A stretch of 36,174 bases of DNA from Paracoccaceae bacterium (GCA_947453525.1 CANGHD010000016.1:1-36174); one strand, 5' to 3'; counted from the stretch's first letter, positions 8,477 to 17,281 are shown. The notes: generated from the sequence alone by a model not told the origin. Translations and numbers: made by a program.

Positions 8477-9071
8477 TGGGTTCTTCCCAGCCCATCAGGT
8501 CAAGTTCGGCCCGTGTGGGCAGGAAATCGAAGCAGCGTTGCGCGAGGTCCAGCCGGTCTTCGCGGATCAGGATCGCCTCCAGCGCGTCTTTCAGGCGGTG
8601 CAGGTAGAGGACGTCGGAGGCGGCGTAGTCTTTCTGCGCCTCGGTCAGGGTGGCTTGGCCCCAGTCAGAGGTTTGCTGGGCTTTCGAGACGTCGACGCCG
8701 ACGAGTTCCTGCAGCAGGTATTTCAGGCCGTGGCGGTCGGTGAAGGTGCGGATCAGCTTCGCGGCGATCTTGGTGCACCAGACGGGGGCGGTGCGGACGC
8801 CGAAGGCCTGCTGCATCATGGCGATGTCGAAGCGGCCGAAATGGAACAGTTTCAGCGTGTTGGGGTCGGTCAGCAGGCGTTCCAGATTGGGGGCCGAGGT
8901 CTGGCCCTTGCTGATCTGCACCAGATGGGCGTGGCCATCGCCACTGGACACTTGCACCACGCACAGGCGGTCGCGGCGCGGGTCAAGGCCCATGGTCTCG
9001 GTGTCGATGGCGACGATGTGGCCCAGCTTGAGACCAGCGGGCAGATCATTCTTGTGCAGGAAATTGGCCAA
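8457..9071 (-). CDS. rnd: Ribonuclease D family 3'-5' exonuclease, short form
   Basis: The 204-residue protein contains only the DEDDy exonuclease core: motif I in AIDTETMGLDPRRDRL, motif II in LFHFGRFDIAMM and motif III in YAASDVLYLHRL, supplying the four acidic residues and the Tyr. Enzymes of this family trim tRNA precursors and other RNAs. Escherichia coli RNase D (about 375 residues) has C-terminal HRDC domains; these are absent here, which is normal for the short alphaproteobacterial version. It is the first gene of the rnd–kdsD–lptCAB series. Confidence 0.9.
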   Translation of the reverse strand: MANFLHKNDLPAGLKLGHIVAIDTETMGLDPRRDRLCVVQVSSGDGHAHLVQISKGQTSAPNLERLLTDPNTLKLFHFGRFDIAMMQQAFGVRTAPVWCTKIAAKLIRTFTDRHGLKYLLQELVGVDVSKAQQTSDWGQATLTEAQKDYAASDVLYLHRLKDALEAILIREDRLDLAQRCFDFLPTRAELDLMGWEEPNDLFHH

Positions 9072-9155
9072 TGTATGGGTCCGTTCGACAGGTTTGTCCC
9101 GGTCTAGCCGATTTCGGTGCGGAAGGGAATTGAGGTGGGTTAGACGCCCAGTGCT

Positions 9156-10175
9156 TTAGAAACTGGAGCGGATCGTCAGGCTGGGGTCGATCAGCACATG
9201 CTGGGCCGCTTTGCGCCCGCCGATGCGGCTCAGCAAAGCGTCGGTGGCAAGCTGGCCAAGCCGGATTCCGGATTGGTCCATGCTGGCAAGGTCGATCAGG
9301 GGCAAGGCCGCGACAGGGGAGTTATCATAGGCGATCAGCGCCAGGTCCTCGGGGACGTGCAGGCCCATCTGGCGGGCGACATTCAGGATCGGGATGCCAT
9401 CAAGGTCTGACCAGACGAACAGCGCGCGGGGGCGGTCCGGGCCGGCGAGAAACGAGGTGATCTTGCCAAGGCGGGCGTCGTCCATATTGTCGAAGCGGAA
9501 GATTTTCGGCGCGCCCAGACCGGCCTCGACGATGGCTGAGGCAAAGCCGATCTCGCGCTGCGGGGCCACGTCGTAGGTGTCATGCGGACGGTAAGGTCCG
9601 AGGGAAACCATGCCGATGTCGCGGTAGCCTTTGGCCACAAGGGCACGAACCGCCAGCTTGGCGCCATGGCTGTCATTGGCGTTCACGGTGTCGAAGGTCT
9701 GGGCCAGCGGTTCGTGGTGGCCGATGACGGCGATGGGGATCTGGCGGGCGTATTTCTCCATCAGTTTGCCGGAGAGTTGGGCGGCGATCATCACGATGCC
9801 GTCCATGTGGCTGTCGATCATCTGTTCGATCAGGCTGGCTTCCATCGGCATATGGGCCGCGCCAACCCCCATCAGAATCTTGTATCCCGCAGCATTGGCA
9901 ACCGAGGCGATGCCGGCAAAAACCTGCGGCAGGAAGGGGTTGTCGATGCCCACCAGCACGACGCCCAGCGTATAGGTCTGGCCGCGCATGCCACGCGCCG
10001 CGTTTGAGGGGCGGTAATTGAGGCGCTCGATAGATTCCAGCACGTTCTGGCGCAGGGCTTCGCTGACCCCGTAGGCGTTGCGCATGACTTTCGAGACGGC
10101 GGCCACGGAAACGCCGGCATCTTCGGCCACCGTGCGGATGGTCACACGTTGGGGCGGCGGTTTGGCTTCGTTCAT
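9156..10175 (-). CDS. LacI-family transcriptional regulator of the rhamnoside operon
   Basis: The ATG at 10175-10173 is preferred (339 residues, MNEAKPPPQRVTIRTVAE); an upstream GTG would add 15 residues without a better ribosome binding site. The N-terminal helix-turn-helix TIRTVAEDAGVSVAAVSKVMRN and hinge RPSNAARGMRG are classic LacI. A periplasmic-binding-protein-like sensor domain follows (about residues 60-339). It is divergent from a GH78 rhamnosidase and an ABC sugar importer, with two overlapping palindromes between them. I infer it represses that operon and responds to a rhamnoside or rhamnose-derived sugar; the inducer is not visible from sequence. Confidence 0.92.
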   Translation of the reverse strand: MNEAKPPPQRVTIRTVAEDAGVSVAAVSKVMRNAYGVSEALRQNVLESIERLNYRPSNAARGMRGQTYTLGVVLVGIDNPFLPQVFAGIASVANAAGYKILMGVGAAHMPMEASLIEQMIDSHMDGIVMIAAQLSGKLMEKYARQIPIAVIGHHEPLAQTFDTVNANDSHGAKLAVRALVAKGYRDIGMVSLGPYRPHDTYDVAPQREIGFASAIVEAGLGAPKIFRFDNMDDARLGKITSFLAGPDRPRALFVWSDLDGIPILNVARQMGLHVPEDLALIAYDNSPVAALPLIDLASMDQSGIRLGQLATDALLSRIGGRKAAQHVLIDPSLTIRSSF

Positions 10176-10233
10176 GTCCTGACCCTGCTTTTGCGGAGGG
10201 TATTCAAAAAATGCTTGCACGGCAAGTTAAGCT

Positions 10234-10254
10234 GTAGAATGTTCTACGTAGAAC
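10234..10254. promoter_or_regulatory. Two overlapping LacI-type operator palindromes
   Basis: The perfect 14-bp palindrome GTTCTACGTAGAAC (10241-10254) has the central CG typical of LacI-family operators. A second inverted repeat, GTAGAATGTTCTAC (10234-10247), shares its right half-site with the first. They lie about 60-80 nt upstream of each divergent start codon, the expected place for an operator controlling the rhamnosidase/ABC operon and the regulator itself. Binding by the adjacent regulator is inference. Confidence 0.75.
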
Positions 10255-10315
10255 GGTGCACAGAATCGCGGACGATGTGAGTCGAGGGCTGCGCACCGGT
10301 GGGAGGAGACGTCAG

Positions 10316-12643
10316 ATGAGCCTTGATGGGCTGAACCGCAGCGCTTCTGCGGCTGGGAACTTGCACTCTGCGCGCGGCTGGACCGGCCGGATGATTGCGC
10401 CTTTGGCCGACAAGGGCGTGGGCACGCAAGCCAGCTTTGTCGCCAAGGATTTCACGCTGGCGGCGGTGCCTGCGACGGCGGTTCTGCATATCACGGCGCA
10501 GGGATTGTATCGGGCGTTCGTCAATGGCGTGCGGGTGGGAAATGATCTGCTAACGCCGGGCTGGACCAACTATGATGACCGGATCGCCTATCAAAGCTAT
10601 GAGATTGCTGATCTTTTGCAAGTCGGCGCCAACCGGATCGAGATCTGGCTGGCCGATGGCTGGTGGCGCAGCCAGTTGATGTGGGCGCAGGCGCCGATCT
10701 ACAATTGCTACGGCGACCGGATTGCCGCTTTGGCGGAGGTTGAGGCGGGCGGCATCCTGCTCGCGACGGATGAAAGCTGGGTTTCAGGCCTGCTGCCGAT
10801 CACCAAGAGCGGGATTTACTGGGGCGAGGATTATGATGCGCGCGTCGCGGTGAAGGACTCGGCGGGGGTCGAGGCCTTGGCCTTTGATCTGGACCTGCTG
10901 GTGCCGCATGAGACGGGGGCGGTGAAGGAACTGGCGGCCCTGCCCGCGCTGGAAAGCTGGGCGGATGGCGATGCCACGGTCTATGACTTTGGCCAGAACT
11001 GCGGGGCCTATGTGCGCTTCACGGTTGAGGGGGAAGCTGGGGCGGTGGTGCGGGTGCAGCATTCGGAAGTGCTGGGGCCGGACAAGGCGTTTGACAACCG
11101 CAACTATCGCTCGGCCCGGGCGGAGGTGGTGTATACGACCAAGGGTGGGGTCGAGACTTACGTGCCGTTGTTCACCTTCATGGGGTTTCGCTATGCGCGG
11201 GTGACGGTGACCGGAGCGGCGAAGCTGACGGCGATTGAGCTGGTGCCGATTTCTTCCGTGCCGGTGCAGGCGGGGGGGTTCACCTGCGGGGTGGCGGCGG
11301 TCAACCGGCTGGTGCTAAACACGGTCTGGTCGCAGCGGTCGAACTTCATCGAGGTGCCGACCGATTGCCCGCAGCGCGATGAGCGGCTGGGCTGGACCGG
11401 GGATGCCCAGGTGTTCGCAGGCACGGCGTGCTGGCTGGCGGATTCGGAAAGCTTTCTGAAGAAGTACCTGCGCGATGTGATGGCGGATCAGCGGCCCGAC
11501 GGGGCGGTGCCGCATTTCTCTCCGGACCCGACACGGTTGCATCCGGTGCCGGGGCGGGGGGAATGGGCGGGCTCGACCGGCTGGGGCGATGTGATCACGG
11601 TGATGCCGTGGCAGTTGTACCTGCAGTATGGCGATGTCGGGGTGCTGAAAGAGACATTCCCGGCGATGCTGAAGTGGCTGGGCTATCTGTGGGGGATTTC
11701 CAACGGGCCAATCGTGCGGCCGCCGGCCTTGTGGGGCGCGCATGGGTTTACGTTTGGGGATTGGTTGCAGCCGGTGGGGGATAATCGCAAGCCCCGGCCC
11801 ACGATTGCCGATGATTGTGCCGCGACCTTGTACCATTTCATCTCCACCGATCTCGCCCGGAAAGTGGCGCTGGTGATTGGCGAGGCGGATGAGGCGCAGC
11901 GGTTGGCTGTGCGGGCGGATGAGATCAAGGCGGCGTTTAGCCATGAGTATTTCTCACCCTCGGGCCGGATCGCGCATAACGACATGACATCCTGGTCACT
12001 GGCCTTCCTGTATGGGCTGGTGCCGGATGAGTATTACGAGGCGGGCAAGCGTTATTTCCGGCAGGTGGTGGAAGATGCGGATGGGCTGATTGGCACCGGG
12101 TTTATCGGCACCCCTGCCCTGCTGCCTGCGCTGACACTGCATGGAATGGCCGATCTGGCAGAGAAGATCTTCCTGAACCGCAAGGTTCCGGGGTGGCTCT
12201 ATCAGGTGGAACGCGGCGCGACCTCGATCTGGGAGCGTTGGGATGCGCTGGGCGAGGATGGCACGATCTATGACCCGGATATGAACAGCTACAACCACTA
12301 CGCCTATGGCGCGGTGTGTCAGTGGTTGTTTGAAGGGGTGGCGGGGGTGGCGCCTGTGGCCGAGGCTCCGGGGTTTGATGTGGTGACGCTGGACCCGTTG
12401 ATCCTGCCGGCGCTGTCGCCGGTGGCGATCTGGCACGACTGCCGACATGGGCGGATTGATGCGGGGTGGAGCCTTGAGGGTGACAAGGTCACGTACAAGG
12501 TCAGCCTGCCGCAAGGCTGCGTCGGGCGGCTGGTGCCGAACGCCGCGCACCATGCGGTCACCGTGGGCGGCCAAGCCATTGATATTCCAATAGGCGGTCT
12601 GACCCTTGGGTCTGGTGCGCATGAGATCACTTTCCGCGTCTGA
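10316..12643 (+). CDS. GH78 alpha-L-rhamnosidase, cytoplasmic
   Basis: The ATG at 10316 is chosen because GGAGGA lies 8 nt upstream (10302-10307); it gives 775 residues. The product belongs to bacterial alpha-L-rhamnosidases (glycoside hydrolase family 78), which release L-rhamnose by inversion. The hallmark segment DCPQRDERLGWTGDAQ is at residues 350-365, carrying the acidic active-site residues; N-terminal beta-sandwich domains (about 1-300) precede an (alpha/alpha)6 barrel (about 310-690, with WGDWLQP-like GDWLQP and SIWERWD) and a C-terminal beta domain. It is shorter than many GH78 enzymes and has no signal peptide, so substrates must be imported, consistent with the ABC genes directly downstream. 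Confidence 0.93.
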   Translation: MSLDGLNRSASAAGNLHSARGWTGRMIAPLADKGVGTQASFVAKDFTLAAVPATAVLHITAQGLYRAFVNGVRVGNDLLTPGWTNYDDRIAYQSYEIADLLQVGANRIEIWLADGWWRSQLMWAQAPIYNCYGDRIAALAEVEAGGILLATDESWVSGLLPITKSGIYWGEDYDARVAVKDSAGVEALAFDLDLLVPHETGAVKELAALPALESWADGDATVYDFGQNCGAYVRFTVEGEAGAVVRVQHSEVLGPDKAFDNRNYRSARAEVVYTTKGGVETYVPLFTFMGFRYARVTVTGAAKLTAIELVPISSVPVQAGGFTCGVAAVNRLVLNTVWSQRSNFIEVPTDCPQRDERLGWTGDAQVFAGTACWLADSESFLKKYLRDVMADQRPDGAVPHFSPDPTRLHPVPGRGEWAGSTGWGDVITVMPWQLYLQYGDVGVLKETFPAMLKWLGYLWGISNGPIVRPPALWGAHGFTFGDWLQPVGDNRKPRPTIADDCAATLYHFISTDLARKVALVIGEADEAQRLAVRADEIKAAFSHEYFSPSGRIAHNDMTSWSLAFLYGLVPDEYYEAGKRYFRQVVEDADGLIGTGFIGTPALLPALTLHGMADLAEKIFLNRKVPGWLYQVERGATSIWERWDALGEDGTIYDPDMNSYNHYAYGAVCQWLFEGVAGVAPVAEAPGFDVVTLDPLILPALSPVAIWHDCRHGRIDAGWSLEGDKVTYKVSLPQGCVGRLVPNAAHHAVTVGGQAIDIPIGGLTLGSGAHEITFRV

Positions 12644-12711
12644 CGCGATGCAATTGCCGGGGGGATTATCCCTCTCGGACAGAAAACTGGTTCAGTGGAG
12701 GAGACACGACC

Positions 12712-13986
12712 ATGAAGTTCATTCCCAGCGCTGCCCTTCTGGCGGCGATCACGTTGACGGCGGGCTTGGCGCAGGCCGAGACGACGGTTTCGGTTCTTTT
12801 GGACAACAACGCCGAGGTTCTGGCGGCGTTTGACGCGCTGTCCAAGGCCTATATGGCCAAACATCCGGATGTGAAGTTTGACGTGGAACAGCGTCCGGGT
12901 GGGGCCGATGGCGACAACCTGGTGAAAACCCGGCTGTCCACCGGCGAGATGGCGGACATTTTCGACTATAACTCCGGCTCGCTGTTTCAGGCTTTGAAGC
13001 CTGAGGTATCCTTGGCCGACCTGACCGATCTTCCGGGGCAGGCCAATGTGATCGACAGCTTCAAGCCGGTTGTCACCTCGGTTGACGGCAAGGTGCGGGG
13101 CATTCCGTTCGGGCCTGCGATGGGCGGCGGGATTTACTATTCCAAGAAGATCTATGCCGATCTGGGCCTGACGGTTCCGACAACTTGGGCCGAGTTCATG
13201 GCCAACAACGAGAAGATCAAGGCGGCGGGCAAGGTGGCCGTGGCGCAGACCTATGGCGACACCTGGTCCAGCCAGCTGTTCGTTCTGGCCGATTTCTACA
13301 ACGTGGCGCAGGCATCGCCGACCTTTGCCGCCGACTATACCGGCAACAAGGCGAAGTATGCGACCTCGCCAGCCGCCATGGCGGGCTTTCAGCATCTGGA
13401 GGACGTGTTCAAGGCCGGGTATTTGAACCCCGACTTTGGCGCGGCCAAGTTTGATGACGGGATGAAGATGGTGGCGACGGGTGAGGCCGGGCACTATCCG
13501 ATGCTGACCTTCGGTCTGGGCTCGGTCAAGCAGAACGAGCCGGACAATGTCAACGATGTGGGCTTCTTTGCGCAGCCCGGCGATGATGCAGCACACAACG
13601 GGCTGACCGTCTGGATGCCGACCTCGCTGTACGCTCCAGCGGGTTCCAAGAACCTCGACGTGGTAAAGGACTTCTTCAACTATGTCGCCTCCAAGGAAGG
13701 CTGCGAGCTGATGGAGGCCACCAACGGCGCGACCGGTCCCTATCTGATCAAGGGCTGCGCGCTGCCCAAGGACGTTCCGGCCTCGGTCGCCGACATGCTG
13801 CCCTACTTCCAGAAGGACGGCGGGACGTTGCCCGCACTGGAATTCCTGTCGCCGATCAAGGGGCCGAACCTGGAGCAGATCACGGTGGCGGTGGGCTCCG
13901 GCATCACCTCGGCCGCCGATGGTGCCAAGCAGTATGATCAGGATGTCGAGAAACAAGCGAAACAACTTGGCCTGCCGAACTGGTAA
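12712..13986 (+). CDS. ABC sugar transporter, solute-binding protein (family 1)
   Basis: The 424-residue product starts with a signal peptide, cleavage expected after AQA at residue 22. The rest is an SBP_bac_1-type lobe pair (for example FDVEQRPGGADGDNLVKTRLS, GIPFGPAMGGGIYYSKKIY and LTVPTTWAEF), a family binding oligosaccharides in CUT1 importers. GGAGGAG lies just before the start. It sits 68 nt after the rhamnosidase and is followed by a strong hairpin and then two permease genes, the common layout that lets the binding protein be made in excess. The ligand is probably a rhamnose-containing saccharide, inferred from the neighbour. Confidence 0.93.
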   Translation: MKFIPSAALLAAITLTAGLAQAETTVSVLLDNNAEVLAAFDALSKAYMAKHPDVKFDVEQRPGGADGDNLVKTRLSTGEMADIFDYNSGSLFQALKPEVSLADLTDLPGQANVIDSFKPVVTSVDGKVRGIPFGPAMGGGIYYSKKIYADLGLTVPTTWAEFMANNEKIKAAGKVAVAQTYGDTWSSQLFVLADFYNVAQASPTFAADYTGNKAKYATSPAAMAGFQHLEDVFKAGYLNPDFGAAKFDDGMKMVATGEAGHYPMLTFGLGSVKQNEPDNVNDVGFFAQPGDDAAHNGLTVWMPTSLYAPAGSKNLDVVKDFFNYVASKEGCELMEATNGATGPYLIKGCALPKDVPASVADMLPYFQKDGGTLPALEFLSPIKGPNLEQITVAVGSGITSAADGAKQYDQDVEKQAKQLGLPNW

Positions 13987-14008
13987 GCTCCCCCAGTAGG
14001 AAGGCCTT

Positions 14009-14034
14009 CCCCCGCCCGATCCACCGGGCGGGGG
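14009..14034 (+). terminator. Strong hairpin between binding-protein and permease genes
   Basis: Perfect 10-bp GC stem (CCCCCGCCCG / CGGGCGGGGG) with a 6-nt loop, located 22 nt after the binding-protein stop and followed by a T-rich CTCTTAATTCTT. It looks like an intra-operon attenuator or mRNA 3'-end stabiliser that would give more binding protein than permease. Confidence 0.8.
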
Positions 14035-14105
14035 CTCTTAATTCTTGCAAATCGGGCAGGAAAACCGGTCCCCCCTTTTCCCCAATTTGCTTTGATGAGG
14101 TGAAG

Positions 14106-14963
14106 ATGCAACGCTCGCCCTATCCCTATTGGTTCGTGCTGCCGGCGGCGGTGGTCTTCGTGACGTTGTTTCTGGTGCCGACTGTGGCGAGCCTGTGGTT
14201 CAGCCTGACGCGGTGGGATCTATATACGGCGAGTTTTATCGGGCTGGACAATTTTAGGCAGTTCTTTTCGGAACAGAACCTGACTTTGGGGTTGGGGAAT
14301 ACGGTGATTTACGCCGTGCTGACCTCGGCCACCAAGACGGTCTGCGGGTTGCTGCTGGCGGTGCTGCTGACAAGCGGAATTTGGGGGCAAAGCTTCCTGA
14401 GGACGGTGGTGTTCTTTCCGGTGCTGGTGTCGACGATCGGCGTGGGGATCACCTTTACGGTGCTGATGCACCCGACGAAGGGGCTGTTCAATGTGGGGTT
14501 GGCGGCGATTGGGCTGCATGGGCCGGGCTGGCTGACGGATGCGTCTTTGGCGCTGTATTCCGTGGCGCTGGTCGATTTGTGGAAGGGTGTCGGGCTGGCC
14601 ACGCTGATCTATATCGCGGGGCTGGCGGCGATCAGCCCTGACTATTACGAGGCGGCGCGGATTGATGGGGCCACTCGGGTGCAGCAGTTCTGGCGGGTGA
14701 CGGTGCCCTTGGTGCAGCCTGCGACTGTGACGGTGATCACGCTGTCGCTGATCGGGGGCCTCAGGAGTTTTGACCTGATCTGGGCGATGACCAAAGGCGG
14801 GCCGGGGTTTTCGTCTGACGTGTTGGCGAGCGTCATCTACAAGCAGTATCAGGCCGGGTTTTATGGGCTTTCGACGGCGGGGAATGTCATTCTGTTCGCG
14901 CTGATCGCCACGATCATCCTGCCGCTGACATGGTGGTTCAACCGCAAGGAGGTGGACCTGTGA
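14106..14963 (+). CDS. ABC sugar transporter permease, MalF/UgpA type
   Basis: The ATG at 14106 is preferred, with GAGG six nt upstream; a GTG two codons earlier is possible. The 285-residue protein has about six transmembrane helices, the first at residues 8-28 (YWFVLPAAVVFVTLFLVPTVA). The EAA motif that contacts the ATPase is visible as YYEAARIDGATRVQQFWRVTVPL near residue 182. It forms the heterodimeric channel of the importer together with the next gene, whose GTG start overlaps this stop by 4 nt. Confidence 0.92.
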   Translation: MQRSPYPYWFVLPAAVVFVTLFLVPTVASLWFSLTRWDLYTASFIGLDNFRQFFSEQNLTLGLGNTVIYAVLTSATKTVCGLLLAVLLTSGIWGQSFLRTVVFFPVLVSTIGVGITFTVLMHPTKGLFNVGLAAIGLHGPGWLTDASLALYSVALVDLWKGVGLATLIYIAGLAAISPDYYEAARIDGATRVQQFWRVTVPLVQPATVTVITLSLIGGLRSFDLIWAMTKGGPGFSSDVLASVIYKQYQAGFYGLSTAGNVILFALIATIILPLTWWFNRKEVDL

Positions 14964-15784
14964 CGCGGCGGCAGTATTGGACGGGGATTATTGCGACCGT
15001 TTTGGCGCTGGTGATCTTTGTGGTGCCGTTTGTGTTCATTGCCTTCACGGCGGTGAAGGACAAAGCGCAGGCGTCACATCTGGATTTCACCTGGCCGTTG
15101 CAGTTTCTGTTCTGGCAGAATCTGGTGGATGTGGTGTCAACCCGCAACTACATGCTTTTACTAGCCTATTTCAACTCCAGCATCATCACCGTTGGCGCTG
15201 TGGCCATGCTGATCCTGTTTGGCGCGATGGTCGGTTATGTGCTGCAACGCAGGCAGTCGCGCTGGAACAAGGTGATTTTCGGCTGCGTGCTGGCCGGGTT
15301 GATCATTCCGCCGGCAGTGGTGCCGACGATCTGGGTGATGCAGGGGCTGGGGCTGTTCAAGACGATCTGGGGGATGGTGTTCATTCAGGTGGCTTATGGG
15401 CTGGCGTTCTCGGTCCTCCTGTACCGCAGCTTCATCGCCACCATACCGCGAGACCTGGATGAGGCGGCGCGGATTGACGGGGCGCGGCCGTTGCAGATCT
15501 TCCTGCGGGTGATCCTGCCGCTGTTGAAACCGGTGACCGTGACGCTGATCGTGGTGCAGTCGATTGCGATCTTCAACGACTTCACCAACCCGCTGTATTA
15601 TCTGCCCGGGAAAGAGAATGTCACGGTGCAGTTGACGCTGTTCAACTTCCAGAGCCAGTTCTCCACCCAGTTCAACCTGTTGTTCATGAACATTCTTCTG
15701 GTGACGATCCCGCCGCTGATCGTCTTCATCTTCTTCAACCGACAAATCGTGGCCGGCATGACCGCTGGCGCTGTGAAAGGGTAA
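14960..15784 (+). CDS. ABC sugar transporter permease, MalG/UgpE type
   Basis: I place the start at GTG 14960 because AAGGAGG (14946-14952) lies 7 nt upstream and the GTGA overlap with the previous stop is a normal coupling arrangement; this gives 274 residues beginning VTRRQYWTG. About six transmembrane helices are visible. The EAA loop reads LDEAARIDGARPLQIFLRVILPL in the second half. It pairs with the preceding permease, and the ATPase gene starts 3 nt after its stop codon. Confidence 0.92.
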   Translation: MTRRQYWTGIIATVLALVIFVVPFVFIAFTAVKDKAQASHLDFTWPLQFLFWQNLVDVVSTRNYMLLLAYFNSSIITVGAVAMLILFGAMVGYVLQRRQSRWNKVIFGCVLAGLIIPPAVVPTIWVMQGLGLFKTIWGMVFIQVAYGLAFSVLLYRSFIATIPRDLDEAARIDGARPLQIFLRVILPLLKPVTVTLIVVQSIAIFNDFTNPLYYLPGKENVTVQLTLFNFQSQFSTQFNLLFMNILLVTIPPLIVFIFFNRQIVAGMTAGAVKG

Positions 15785-15787
15785 ATC

Positions 15788-16762
15788 ATGGCCGAAGTGG
15801 TCTTGAAGGGCATCCGCAAAAGCTTTGGTGCGGTGGATGTGATCAAGGGGATCGACCTGACGATCCGGGATGGCGAGTTCTGCGTCTTCGTGGGGCCTTC
15901 GGGCTGCGGGAAATCCACGCTGCTGCGGATCATTGCAGGGCTGGAGACGGCGACGGGCGGCACGCTGCATATTGACGGCCGCGAGGTCAGCAAGGCGGAA
16001 CCGTCCGAGCGTGGCATTACGATGGTGTTTCAAAGCTATGCTTTGTACCCCCATCTGACAGTGCGGCAGAATATCGGCTTCGGGCTAAGCCTCGCGAAGG
16101 TGCCGAAGGATGAGATTGCGCGGATCGTGACTGCGACGGCGGCGACCTTGCAACTGGAGAAGCTGCTGGATCGCAAGCCTAAGGAACTGTCGGGCGGGCA
16201 AAGGCAGCGGGTGGCGATTGGCCGGTCGATCGTGCGCAATCCGAAGGTGTTTCTGTTCGACGAGCCTTTGTCGAACCTTGATGCCAGTTTGCGCAGTCAG
16301 ATGCGGATCGAGATCACCGAACTGCATGCCAAGCTGGCCACGACGATGATCTATGTGACGCATGATCAGGTGGAGGCCATGACGATGGCTGACAAGATCG
16401 TCGTCCTGAATGGTGGGACGATAGAACAGGTGGGCAGTCCGATGGAGTTGTACAACGCTCCGGCGACGCCCTTCGTGGCCGGGTTTATTGGCAGCCCGAA
16501 GATGAACCTTTATGAGGGCAAGCTGGCGCAAGAGATGGGCTGCCAGACCTATGGCATAAGGCCGGAACACGTGCTGCTGGGGGCCGAAGGGCGCTGGCAG
16601 GGGCGGGTGAAACATGTGGAGCATCTGGGGGCGGATGCCATTGTCCATCTGGATGTCGAAGGGCTGGGCAGTCTGGTTGCCCGCACGACGGGCGATACCG
16701 GCTTGCGTCCGGGCGGCGACGTCTGGGCCAGCCCGCAGCCGGGCAAGGAATTCCGCTACTGA
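15788..16762 (+). CDS. ABC sugar transporter ATPase, MalK/UgpC type
   Basis: A 324-residue nucleotide-binding subunit energising the importer. Walker A is GPSGCGKS (residues 36-43), the Q-loop FQSYALYPH, the signature [14 protein letters not shown], Walker [14 protein letters not shown] and the switch His in [17 protein letters not shown] domain fills the C-terminal part (about residues 240-324, with [10 protein letters not shown]). MalK proteins are usually about 360 residues, so the regulatory part is somewhat short. It is the last gene of the rhamnoside operon and converges on the minus-strand gene at 16775. Confidence 0.93.
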   Translation: MAEVVLKGIRKSFGAVDVIKGIDLTIRDGEFCVFVGPSGCGKSTLLRIIAGLETATGGTLHIDGREVSKAEPSERGITMVFQSYALYPHLTVRQNIGFGLSLAKVPKDEIARIVTATAATLQLEKLLDRKPKELSGGQRQRVAIGRSIVRNPKVFLFDEPLSNLDASLRSQMRIEITELHAKLATTMIYVTHDQVEAMTMADKIVVLNGGTIEQVGSPMELYNAPATPFVAGFIGSPKMNLYEGKLAQEMGCQTYGIRPEHVLLGAEGRWQGRVKHVEHLGADAIVHLDVEGLGSLVARTTGDTGLRPGGDVWASPQPGKEFRY

Positions 16763-16778
16763 CCGGAGGGCGGGTCAG
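16759..16778. terminator. Weak inverted repeat between convergent genes
   Basis: CTGACC (16759-16764) and GGTCAG (16773-16778) form a 6-bp stem with an 8-nt loop across the stop codons of the ATPase gene and the opposing small gene. It could act as a short bidirectional terminator, but the stem is short and there is no T-run. Confidence 0.3.
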
Positions 16779-17281
16779 AAGGGCGTGATCGTCCAGTATT
16801 GCGCGCGGCTGATCGGTTCGTCGCGGCCCGCCAGCACCGCCTGGCCGTCAGACAGCGCCAGCCAGCCGCAGTCGCGCATGCAGGGCCGCAGGCGGAAGCC
16901 GCCGAGGTCGCGGTACAGGAGCCAATGCGTCGTATCGAAGTGGTCAATCTGGGTGGCGCGGCCGAGGCTGACGATATCCCCCGACCCCGCCAGCATCCGC
17001 GCCTCGTGCCCCTGATTCAGCAGCGACCATGTGCCGCCCTCGTTCAGCCGGATCTGCCAGTTGGTGCCGGTGAAGGGTGCCTGCCGCGAGGGTACCATTT
17101 GCACGGTCGAGGCATGGACATTACCGTCCAGAAACAGATGGCCAACATGGTCTTGCGGAGATACCGAAACGCGGGCGCCGCTGGCGATCCATTGGCCCTC
17201 GCAACCGAACGGCGCATCTACGCGTTCCAGATCGTCAAACCGGATCTTGCGGTGGCTGTGCGGCAGCGCGGTGTCAGGCAT
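16775..17281 (-). CDS. Small repeat protein, possible beta-trefoil, coupled to GlfT2-like gene
   Basis: I do not recognise a named family. The preferred ATG (17281-17279) overlaps the end of the glycosyltransferase gene by 8 nt and gives 168 residues with no signal peptide; a GTG six codons earlier is possible. Two segments of about 43 residues look like repeats: one starts NWQIRLNEGG and one starts HWLLYRDLGG, each with W at the start, GG after 8-10 residues and L-A near the middle, and the protein ends with YWTITPF, as if beginning a further unit. This rhythm resembles ricin-type or fascin-like beta-trefoils, which bind sugars. The fold is inference; the repeats are visible. Tight coupling suggests it works with the glycosyltransferase. 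Confidence 0.7.
   Translation of the reverse strand: MPDTALPHSHRKIRFDDLERVDAPFGCEGQWIASGARVSVSPQDHVGHLFLDGNVHASTVQMVPSRQAPFTGTNWQIRLNEGGTWSLLNQGHEARMLAGSGDIVSLGRATQIDHFDTTHWLLYRDLGGFRLRPCMRDCGWLALSDGQAVLAGRDEPISRAQYWTITPF

Noticed and set aside
10176-10220. GTG start for the LacI-type regulator, 15 codons upstream
   Set aside because: The extra residues (QAFFEYPPQKQGQD) do not resemble LacI N-termini, and the ATG at 10175 fits the family.
10256-10315. GTG start for the rhamnosidase, 20 codons upstream
   Set aside because: It abuts the operator, lacks a ribosome binding site, and the ATG at 10316 has GGAGGA at good spacing.
12319-13965. 548-codon minus-strand frame over the solute-binding protein gene
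   Set aside because: It is antisense to two well-supported genes and has a His/Arg-rich composition without motifs.
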